Assembly (NCBI GenBank): GCA_046347155.1
Contig: JAXMGT010000001.1
Coordinates: 1,798,001-1,862,000, forward strand
From: RPQJ01 sp046347155
GTDB lineage: Bacteria > Pseudomonadota > Gammaproteobacteria > Steroidobacterales > Steroidobacteraceae
DNA length: 64,000 nt
Direction of reading: 5' to 3'
Under the pieces are notes generated by a model. The model made no database searches and was not told the origin of the DNA. It was given only the letters and a program-made list of their open reading frames with translations. Shown here piece by piece: positions 53,313 to 59,941 of this stretch; positions within the stretch are counted from its first letter, which is position 1, and every line of letters begins with the position of its first letter. A program made the position numbers and the translations under genes.

Positions 53313-54061
53313 TCCCCTGCCTCGACGTCCGCGACGGGCAGGTCGTCAAGGGCGTACGGTTCCGCGACCACCGGGTCGTGGGCGACATCCTCGCGCTCGC
53401 CGCGCGCTACCGCGACGAAGGCGCGGACGAACTCGTGTTCTACGACATCACGGCGAGTCCCGAGGGCCGTTCGGTCGATCGCTCGTGGATCGACCGGATC
53501 GGACGGTTGCTCGACATCCCGTTCTGCGTCGCGGGCGGCATCCGCAGCGTCGAGGACGCCGAGGCCGTGCTGCACCTCGGGGCCGAAAAGATCTCGGTGA
53601 ACTCGCCGGCGCTCGCCGATCCCGCGCTCGTGGACCGGCTCGCGCGACGATTCGGTTCCCAGTGCGTGGTCGTCGGCATCGACAGCCAGACGACGCCCGA
53701 CGGCTGGTTCGTGCACCAGTACACCGGCGACCCGGACCGCTCGCGCTCCACGGCCCGCGCGACGCTCGACTGGGCGCGCGAGGTCCAGGACCGGGGCGCT
53801 GGCGAGATCGTGCTGAACTGCATGGCGAGCGACGGGGTCAAGCGCGGCTACGACCTCGAGCAGCTCGAACGCGTGCGCGAGGCCTGCCGCGTGCCGCTCG
53901 TTGCCTCGGGCGGCGCGGGCACCGTCCAGCACTTCGTCGACGTGTTCCAACAGGCGCGCGTCGACGGCGCGCTGGCGGCCAGCGTGTTCCACGACGGGCT
54001 GATCGCGATCCCCGATCTCAAGCGTGCGCTCGCCGAGGCGGGCGTGGAGGTGCGCCCATGA
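53294..54061 (+). CDS. hisF: Imidazole glycerol phosphate synthase, cyclase subunit (apparent ATT start)
   Basis: Closes the imidazole ring with ammonia from HisH. Starting at the ATT at 53294 the product is 255 residues and begins (M)LAKRIIPCLDVRDGQVVKG, matching the universal HisF N-terminus with catalytic Asp11 in place. GGAG lies 8 bases before the ATT. No ATG, GTG or TTG exists between the upstream in-frame stop (53261) and that point. The next usual start, GTG at 53378, would delete the first strand and Asp11 and cannot give an active enzyme. The second catalytic Asp is in VVVGIDSQTTPDG. It overlaps hisA by 19 bases and hisIE by four. Confidence 0.9.
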   Translation: MLAKRIIPCLDVRDGQVVKGVRFRDHRVVGDILALAARYRDEGADELVFYDITASPEGRSVDRSWIDRIGRLLDIPFCVAGGIRSVEDAEAVLHLGAEKISVNSPALADPALVDRLARRFGSQCVVVGIDSQTTPDGWFVHQYTGDPDRSRSTARATLDWAREVQDRGAGEIVLNCMASDGVKRGYDLEQLERVREACRVPLVASGGAGTVQHFVDVFQQARVDGALAASVFHDGLIAIPDLKRALAEAGVEVRP

Positions 54062-54687
54062 CCCTCGATGACGTCGCGCGGCTCGACTGGGCCAAGGGTG
54101 AAGGGCTGCTGCCCGCGGTGGTCCAGCACGCGCGCACCGGCCAGGTGCTGATGCTGGCCTGGATGAACGAGGCCTCGCTGCGGCAGACGCTCGACACCGG
54201 CCTCACCACGTTCTACAGCCGGTCCCGGCAGTCGCTCTGGGTCAAGGGCGAGACGTCCGGGCACACGCTCGCGGTGACGGACGTCAGCACCGACTGCGAC
54301 TCCGACGCGATCCTGGTACTCGCGGACCCGGCCGGGCCCGCCTGCCACAACGGCACGACATCGTGCTTCGACGACGCCGCGAACCCCGACGCGACGGCGT
54401 TCGGGTTCCTCTCCGTGCTCGAACGGACCATCGCCGCACGCGCGCAGGCCACGGCCGCCGACAGCTACACCGCACGGCTCATCGCCGAGGGCACGCCGCG
54501 GATCGCACAGAAAGTCGGCGAGGAAGGCGTGGAGACCGCGCTCGCGGCCGTGAGCCGGGACGACGCGGGGTTGCTGGCCGAGGCCGCGGACCTCGTCTAC
54601 CACCTGGCCGTGCTGATGCAGTCCCGGGGGCTCCGGCTTTCGCAGGTGGTCGAGACGCTCGAGTCACGGCACGGGGGTGCCCGCTGA
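54058..54687 (+). CDS. hisI: Bifunctional phosphoribosyl-AMP cyclohydrolase / phosphoribosyl-ATP pyrophosphatase
   Basis: Steps two and three of histidine synthesis in one 209-residue protein. The HisI half (1-110) has LMLAWMNEASLRQTL, STDCDSDAILVL and the metal cysteine in GPACHNGTTSCF. The HisE half (about 118-209) has RIAQKVGEEGVETALAAV and EAADLVYHLAVLM. It overlaps hisF by four bases and ends the operon; a convergent regulator gene ends 23 bp downstream. Confidence 0.96.
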   Translation: MTLDDVARLDWAKGEGLLPAVVQHARTGQVLMLAWMNEASLRQTLDTGLTTFYSRSRQSLWVKGETSGHTLAVTDVSTDCDSDAILVLADPAGPACHNGTTSCFDDAANPDATAFGFLSVLERTIAARAQATAADSYTARLIAEGTPRIAQKVGEEGVETALAAVSRDDAGLLAEAADLVYHLAVLMQSRGLRLSQVVETLESRHGGAR

Positions 54688-54710
54688 AGGAACCGGCGCC
54701 CGGCCGGCCC

Positions 54711-55076
54711 TCAGTCTTCGCCGTACTCGCCCGGGCCCTTGCGGCTCGAGGCGTGCACCCGCCGCAGGGCCGCCTTGAACAGGTTGTCCTCGTCGTCTGC
54801 GTCGCCACGCGCCGAGACCACGTAACGGCCCTCGTCCTGGCGCTCGATCAGTGCGTCGCGTTCGAGCTGTTCGAGCGCCGAGCGCACGTCCTCGACGGAC
54901 ATCCCGAGTTCGGCGACGAAGCGCGATTCGGGCGGGAGTTCGGCGCCCTCGTGCAGGACCCCCTGCTCCACGTCGCGCCGTACGACCGCATAGAGCCGAT
55001 CCACGACCGTCGGCGTCTCGAGGCGTCGCAGCGCCACGCGCCACCGGCCGGTACGCGTCGCCCAGAAATCGTCCAT
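54711..55076 (-). CDS. Short GntR-type winged-helix protein without effector domain
   Basis: A 121-residue protein whose middle (about 27-90) is a GntR-like winged helix: RLYAVVRRDVEQGVLHEG, ELPPESRFVAELGMSVEDVR and ALIERQDEGRYVVSA. No ligand-binding domain follows, only a charged tail of about 30 residues. A near-perfect AGGAGGG site 4 bases before the ATG at 55076 fixes the start. It probably binds DNA, but its targets are unknown. It ends 23 bp from hisIE and lies about 112 bp downstream of the CPBP protease gene on the same strand. Confidence 0.72.
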   Translation of the reverse strand: MDDFWATRTGRWRVALRRLETPTVVDRLYAVVRRDVEQGVLHEGAELPPESRFVAELGMSVEDVRSALEQLERDALIERQDEGRYVVSARGDADDEDNLFKAALRRVHASSRKGPGEYGED

Positions 55077-55188
55077 GGGCCCTCCTGAGACGAAACTAAC
55101 CCCAGCCCTCGCCGATGTGCAAGCATCGCTGCCGCGCGGGACCGGACATCGCATCGTCGCTGCGGCCGCTGGCGCCGTCGGACCTTGA

Positions 55189-56088
55189 TCAGGAATCAGC
55201 CGCGGACGATACCGGCGCCGCCGCCGGGCGTTTCCAGATCGGAGGCACGATCCGGCCGCGCCGGACCGCCATCACGAGCATCGCGATCCCGGTGGCGGTG
55301 CACAGCACGAGCGCAAGCACCGAAGACTCGACGCCGAACCTGCCGCCGGTCAGCAGGTCGGGCCCGTGCACCGTGGAGCGGATCAGGCCCTGCGAGGCCT
55401 CGTTGCCGGAGACGATGCCGGAGAAGATCGCCGACTGCGTGTAGTTCCAGGCCGCGTGGAAACCCATGCTCACCCACAGCCGGCGCGTCAGCATGTACGC
55501 GGCCGCCAGCAGCACACCGGCCTCGACGGCGATGAACAGTGCGCCCTCGACCGTGCCCTCCGGATTGACCAGGTGCATGAGGCCGAACACCAGTGAAGAC
55601 ACGACCAGCGCCGCCCAGCTCCCGAGCCAGACTTCGACCGAGCCGAACACCACGCCGCGGAACAACAGTTCCTCGTACACGGCCGAACTCACCGCCATCG
55701 CGATCGCGGGCACCAGGAAGCTGAGCGAGTTCAGGCCATCGACACGGTAGATGCCGGAGGCCATCAGTACCAGCACGCAGGCCGTGTACAGGCCGAACCC
55801 GATCAGCATGCCGATGCCGAGTTCACGACCCATGCCGGGCAGGGCCAGCTCGGACAATGGACGACGCTCGATGAAGGTCGCGTAGCCGATGTAGACCCCG
55901 AACCCGGCGACGGCCAGCGCCACGACGTGCGCCACCGCCTTCAGCGGTTCGCCGGCGTAACTGACCATCACGTCGGTGTTCAAGGTCATCATGCCCACGA
56001 GCACGAATCCGAGCACGAGGATCCGCGCGGGCGGTGAGCGGAGGATGCGACGCACGAGTCCCGCCGGGTTGCTGGACGGGGCGGTCAT
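55189..56088 (-). CDS. CPBP-family intramembrane metalloprotease (CAAX prenyl protease-like)
   Basis: A 299-residue membrane protein with about eight hydrophobic spans. The CPBP/Abi signature is present: EELLFRG (motif 1, catalytic Glu-Glu and Arg), FGLMHLVNP (motif 2, metal His) and FHAAWNY (motif 3). Bacterial members cleave or process membrane proteins or peptides; substrate unknown. It lies about 46 bp downstream of the DUF1428 gene on the same strand. Confidence 0.85.
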   Translation of the reverse strand: MTAPSSNPAGLVRRILRSPPARILVLGFVLVGMMTLNTDVMVSYAGEPLKAVAHVVALAVAGFGVYIGYATFIERRPLSELALPGMGRELGIGMLIGFGLYTACVLVLMASGIYRVDGLNSLSFLVPAIAMAVSSAVYEELLFRGVVFGSVEVWLGSWAALVVSSLVFGLMHLVNPEGTVEGALFIAVEAGVLLAAAYMLTRRLWVSMGFHAAWNYTQSAIFSGIVSGNEASQGLIRSTVHGPDLLTGGRFGVESSVLALVLCTATGIAMLVMAVRRGRIVPPIWKRPAAAPVSSAADS

Positions 56089-56134
56089 CGTCAGCCGAGC
56101 CTTCGACCGTGCCGAGCCGGTCGCGTGGCCGGGG

Positions 56135-56494
56135 TCATGCCGACACCATGGCCTTGAACCCGCCCCAGAACATCCGCTTGCCGTCGAACGGCATGTTCTG
56201 CGGACCGTACACGGCCATGCGCGGATCGGCCATGACCTTCTTCATGACCTGGTCGCGGTGCCTGCGCGACTTGTACACCGCCCACGAGAACCACACCTCT
56301 TCGCCCGGCTTCAGCTTCACGGCCTGCGGGAACGAGGTGTGCTTGCCCGGCTTCACGTCGTCGGCAACGCATTCGTGGTAATCGAGCGCGCCGTGATCGA
56401 GCCACACCTTGCGGCCGAGTCGCGCCATCTTCAGGTAGGCCGCACGCTTCTTCTTCGGAACAGGAAGAACGAACCCATCCACGTAGAGACCCAT
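56135..56494 (-). CDS. DUF1428 family protein
   Basis: A 119-residue cytoplasmic protein of DUF1428, a dimeric alpha/beta-barrel-like fold related to YbaA of E. coli, with no known reaction. Diagnostic stretches are YVDGFVLPVPKKKRAAYLKM, LDYHECVADDV, VWFSWAVYKSRRHRDQVMKK and the C-terminal DGKRMFWGGFKAMV. AGGAGG lies about 8 bases before the ATG. Confidence 0.9.
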   Translation of the reverse strand: MGLYVDGFVLPVPKKKRAAYLKMARLGRKVWLDHGALDYHECVADDVKPGKHTSFPQAVKLKPGEEVWFSWAVYKSRRHRDQVMKKVMADPRMAVYGPQNMPFDGKRMFWGGFKAMVSA

Positions 56495-56586
56495 GGCAGT
56501 CCTCCTCTGGACGAAAGTGGACCGATTGTAGGTCGGTTTCGCGGCGGGCGTCGACGTGGCCGCTGGGGCGCTTTCGCACGCCCGGC

Positions 56587-57168
56587 TCAGTGCCCGCCCT
56601 GCACGAAGATCCCCTCGGCCCGCAGCGCCTCGGCGAGCCCTTCCTCGACCTCCTCGGCCTGCGCCTTCGTGAGTCCCTGCAGGTGCAGCACCGGGCCGGT
56701 CAGCGCCTCGAGCCCGCGCTTCAGCACGCTGCCGGCCGCCCGGATCCCCTGCTTGTGCTGGTCGAACCGGGCCGCGGGCGTGTAATGCGTCGCGCCGACA
56801 TACACGCCGTGCGGCTCCGTGCGGCTGTCGCCGTAGTCGAGCAGCACCAGGTACAGGTTCATGCGTCCCTTGCCCTGCCGCTCGAACCGGCCCGCCACCT
56901 CATAAGCCAACGGCAGCCACGACACGTAGCGCATCGGCAGCCACTCGGGCACCGATTCCGACGCCGCCCGCCACAGCAGCCCGAGCATCCGCTCGACGTT
57001 CATCGGCGGTTCATTGCGCATCCACAACTCGTGGACGCAGTGCGCGCCGGTCACGCCGTCGCCGCTGGACAGCGCTGCCTCGAATCGCTCGACGACCGCG
57101 CGCCGATCGAGCGGCCGGAACGGCCGGTCCGCCGGTCGCGACCGTTGCAGGGCGACGCTCCTTTTCAA
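56587..57168 (-). CDS. Small protein with a divergent GIY-YIG-like nuclease domain
   Basis: About 193 residues. The C-terminal half reads MNLYLVLLDYGD, then HGVYVGATHYTPAARFDQHKQG, which resembles the two strands, catalytic Arg and His of GIY-YIG nucleases (VYVG in the YIG position). The N-terminal half is helical and unrecognised. The start is uncertain: a TTG at 57168 overlaps the upstream stop as TTGA, while a CTG at 57150 has an excellent AAAAGGAG seven bases before it. It is the last gene of the asd-MFS-NTF2 run. The nuclease function is inferred from weak similarity. Confidence 0.6.
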   Translation of the reverse strand: MKRSVALQRSRPADRPFRPLDRRAVVERFEAALSSGDGVTGAHCVHELWMRNEPPMNVERMLGLLWRAASESVPEWLPMRYVSWLPLAYEVAGRFERQGKGRMNLYLVLLDYGDSRTEPHGVYVGATHYTPAARFDQHKQGIRAAGSVLKRGLEALTGPVLHLQGLTKAQAEEVEEGLAEALRAEGIFVQGGH

Positions 57169-57626
57169 GCGAGCCCCGCGGGTATCGGCAGGCCCGGACG
57201 TTCGTCCTCCCAGGCCACCGCGCTGATCCGCCAGCCTTCCCTGGTCCGGACGAATTGCAACGTCTTCACGCCCCGCGCGCTGAACGCGACGCCGTCCAGC
57301 ACGCCCGATTTCCGGTAGAGCGAGATCCGCTGCGCGACTCCACCGAACAGGTCCGTGCGGCCGGAGACCTCTTCCTCGACGAAGTCGACCAGACGACCTC
57401 CCGAGAGCAGTTCCGCGCGCGGCGCGACGAACGCCTCGAGCCCCGTCACCGTGAGGCCCAACGGCTCCGACTTCGTGATCACGCACTCGGGCAGGCACAG
57501 TTCGTGCAGTTCGGCGAGGCGAGGCCGCCGTCCACCGCGATTGTCGAAAACCGCGAAGAACGCCCGCACCAGCGCGTCGATCGCCTGCCGGTCCGCGAGA
57601 TCCCCGGCCACGCTGCCTGGCTTCAT
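57165..57626 (-). CDS. NTF2/SnoaL-like (DUF4440-type) protein
   Basis: A 153-residue protein with the cone-shaped NTF2-like fold: an N-terminal helix (DRQAIDALVRAFFAVFDNRG), ELHELCLPECVITKSEP, and a C-terminal sheet with GVKTLQFVRTREGWRISAVAWEDE. Such proteins are small-molecule binders or enzymes without a common reaction. Its ATG overlaps the stop of the MFS gene by four bases (ATGA) and its stop overlaps the next TTG, so the three are coupled. Confidence 0.82.
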   Translation of the reverse strand: MKPGSVAGDLADRQAIDALVRAFFAVFDNRGGRRPRLAELHELCLPECVITKSEPLGLTVTGLEAFVAPRAELLSGGRLVDFVEEEVSGRTDLFGGVAQRISLYRKSGVLDGVAFSARGVKTLQFVRTREGWRISAVAWEDERPGLPIPAGLA

Positions 57627-58801
57627 CGCATGGCCCTCGCTTCCCTGCCCAGCCACACCATGCACGCGGCGCCGACGGCGGTCACTGCGGCCGCGGCCGC
57701 GAACGCGGCACCGGAGCCGCAGCGCTCCCACACGAGCCCGAACAGCACGGCGCCGGGCAGCGCCATGAGTCCCGACGCCAGGTGATAGAGACCGAACGCT
57801 GTGCCCCGCTCCGCCGTCGCCGCGTGGTCGCCGATCACCGAGCGCTCCGCCGGTTCGGTCACCGCGAGCGTCGCGGCGTACGCGAGGAACAGCGCCCACA
57901 CGCCGAGCGCGCCGGGGTTCGAGGTCGCGAGTGCGAGCAGCACGGCCACGCGCGCGGCCCAGCCCCCGAGCAGCACGGGCACGCGGCCGACGCGATCCGA
58001 GAGGATCCCGGCCGGCATCGCGAGCCCCATCTTCACGAGACTGGCCGCCGCCCAGACGAGCGGCACCCAGGCGACCGCAAGGCCGCGATCGTGCGCCCAC
58101 AGCACGACGAACGCCTCGGGCACGCTCGCGAGCGCGAGCACGCCCGCCGCGACGATCATCGCGCGCAGCCGGCCGTGCAACGCGCGCCACTCGAGCCGGG
58201 GCGGCGCCGGGACGGCGACCTTCGGGCCGTCGTGCGGCAGGCCAAGCCACAAGAGCAGCATCACGAGCACGCCGGGCACGACCGACGCGAGGAACACGTT
58301 CTTCAGGTCCGCCTGCATCGACAGCAGCGCGAACGCGAGCAGCGGGCCGACCACGGCGCCAAAGTGGTCCATCGAGCGGTGGAAGCCGAACGCACGGCCG
58401 CGGTCCGCGGCCCCGACGGCGCCCGCGATCAGCGCGTCGCGCGGTGCGGAGCGCAACCCCTTGCCCACCCGGTCGAGGAAGCGGAGCAGCAGCACGGCGG
58501 CCCAGCCGGTCGCGAGCCCGATCAGGGGACGCGCGACGTTCGCGATCCCGTAGCCGCCGAGCACCAGCCGCTTCGCCGGGACGCCGCGGTCGGCGAGCCG
58601 ACCCGCGACGAGCTTCAGCACGCTCGAGGTGGCTTCGGCGAGTCCCTCGACGAGACCGACGATCGCGGGCCCGGCGCCGAGCGTCGCGGTCAGGAAGATC
58701 GGGAGCAGCGGCGTGATCATCTCGCTCGCCGCATCGTTCAGTAGCGAAACGAAGCCGAGGACGACGACGGTGCGCGGCAGCGACGTGCGCAGGCCGCCCA
58801 T
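57623..58801 (-). CDS. MFS transporter
   Basis: A 392-residue major-facilitator protein with 12 predicted spans. Recognisable are GLVEGLAEATSSVLKLVAGRLADRG (motif A region, loop 2-3), RFLDRVGKGLRSAPRDALIA and GILSDRVGRVPVLLGGW (the repeated motif A in the second half). The RVGKGLRSAPRDALIA stretch is typical of a subgroup annotated as MFS permeases of unknown substrate. It starts 4 bp after asd and is coupled to the NTF2-like gene. Confidence 0.88.
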   Translation of the reverse strand: MGGLRTSLPRTVVVLGFVSLLNDAASEMITPLLPIFLTATLGAGPAIVGLVEGLAEATSSVLKLVAGRLADRGVPAKRLVLGGYGIANVARPLIGLATGWAAVLLLRFLDRVGKGLRSAPRDALIAGAVGAADRGRAFGFHRSMDHFGAVVGPLLAFALLSMQADLKNVFLASVVPGVLVMLLLWLGLPHDGPKVAVPAPPRLEWRALHGRLRAMIVAAGVLALASVPEAFVVLWAHDRGLAVAWVPLVWAAASLVKMGLAMPAGILSDRVGRVPVLLGGWAARVAVLLALATSNPGALGVWALFLAYAATLAVTEPAERSVIGDHAATAERGTAFGLYHLASGLMALPGAVLFGLVWERCGSGAAFAAAAAVTAVGAACMVWLGREARAMR

Positions 58802-58805
58802 GCGA

Positions 58806-59924
58806 TCAGCGGGCTCGACGCTCGATCAGGATGCGCAGCATCCGGCGCAGCGGCTCGGCGGCGCCCCACAGCAGCTGGTCGCCGACCGTGAACGCCGACA
58901 GGTATTCACCGCCCATCGCCAGCTTGCGCACCCGGCCGACCGGGATGTCGAGCGTGCCGCTCGTCCGGGCGGGCGTGAGGTCGCGGAGCGAGGACTCGCG
59001 GTCGTTCGGCACGAGGCGCACCCAGTCGTTGCCCGAGGCAAGGATGCGCTCGATCTCGGACAGCGGCAGGTCGCGGGTGAGCTTGATCGTCATGGCCTGG
59101 CTGTGGCAGCGCATCGCGCCGACGCGCACACAGATGCCCTCGACCGGGATCGGGTTCGCGCCGCGGCCGAGGATCTTGTTCGTCTCGGCGATGCCCTTCC
59201 ACTCCTCGCGGCTCACGCCGTTGCCGAGGTCCTTGTCGATCCAGGGCAGCAGGTTGCCGGCCAGCGCGGCGCCGAATTGCGCGGTCGGGAGCGCCGGGCC
59301 ACGGATCGCGCCGGTCACCGCGCGGTCGATGTCCAGGATCGCGCTCGCGGGGTCGGCGAGCAACGGCGCCGCGGCCGCGTGCAATGCACCCATCTGCTCG
59401 ACGAGTTCGCGCATGTTCTGCGCACCGGCACCGGAGGCGGCCTGGTAGGTCATGCTCGTGACCCACTCCACGAGCCCCTCCCGGAACAGCCCGCCGAGCG
59501 CCATCAGCATCAGCGACACGGTGCAGTTGCCGCCCACGTAATCGAGCAGCCCCGCGTCGAGGCCGCGGTCAATCACGCCCCGATTGACCGGGTCGAGGAT
59601 GATCACCGCATCGTCCTTCATCCTGAGCGCCGACGCCGCGTCGATCCAGTGACCGCGCCAGCCCGCGGCGCGCAGCCGCGGGTGCACGTCGTTCGTGTAA
59701 TCGCCGCCCTGGCAGGTGACGATGACCTCGCACTCGGCGAGCGCCGCGAGGTCGTTGCCGTCCCGGAGCGTCGACGGACCACAGCCCACGTCCGGTGCCG
59801 CGCCGCCCGCGCGGGAGGTGCTGAAGAACACGGGCTCGAAGTGCGCGAAGTCGCGCTCCTGCCGCATGCGCTGCATCAGGACCGAGCCCACCATGCCGCG
59901 CCAGCCGACGATGCCCGTCTTCAT
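58806..59924 (-). CDS. asd: Aspartate-semialdehyde dehydrogenase
   Basis: Reduces aspartyl phosphate to aspartate semialdehyde, the branch point to lysine, threonine and methionine. The 372-residue proteobacterial form begins KTGIVGWRGMVGSVLMQRM, has the catalytic Cys in YVGGNCTVSLMLMAL and the active-site His in GAMRCHSQAMT. GGGAG precedes the ATG at 59924; a GTG codon just upstream is not needed. It lies 17 bp downstream of the lysAC fusion that makes its substrate, in one transcription unit. Confidence 0.96.
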   Translation of the reverse strand: MKTGIVGWRGMVGSVLMQRMRQERDFAHFEPVFFSTSRAGGAAPDVGCGPSTLRDGNDLAALAECEVIVTCQGGDYTNDVHPRLRAAGWRGHWIDAASALRMKDDAVIILDPVNRGVIDRGLDAGLLDYVGGNCTVSLMLMALGGLFREGLVEWVTSMTYQAASGAGAQNMRELVEQMGALHAAAAPLLADPASAILDIDRAVTGAIRGPALPTAQFGAALAGNLLPWIDKDLGNGVSREEWKGIAETNKILGRGANPIPVEGICVRVGAMRCHSQAMTIKLTRDLPLSEIERILASGNDWVRLVPNDRESSLRDLTPARTSGTLDIPVGRVRKLAMGGEYLSAFTVGDQLLWGAAEPLRRMLRILIERRAR

Positions 59925-59941
59925 CACTCGCTCCCGCCGGT

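Noticed and set aside
53378..54061. GTG at 53378 as the start of hisF
   Set aside because: It would remove the first beta strand and catalytic Asp11, while the conserved N-terminus is encoded in frame just upstream.
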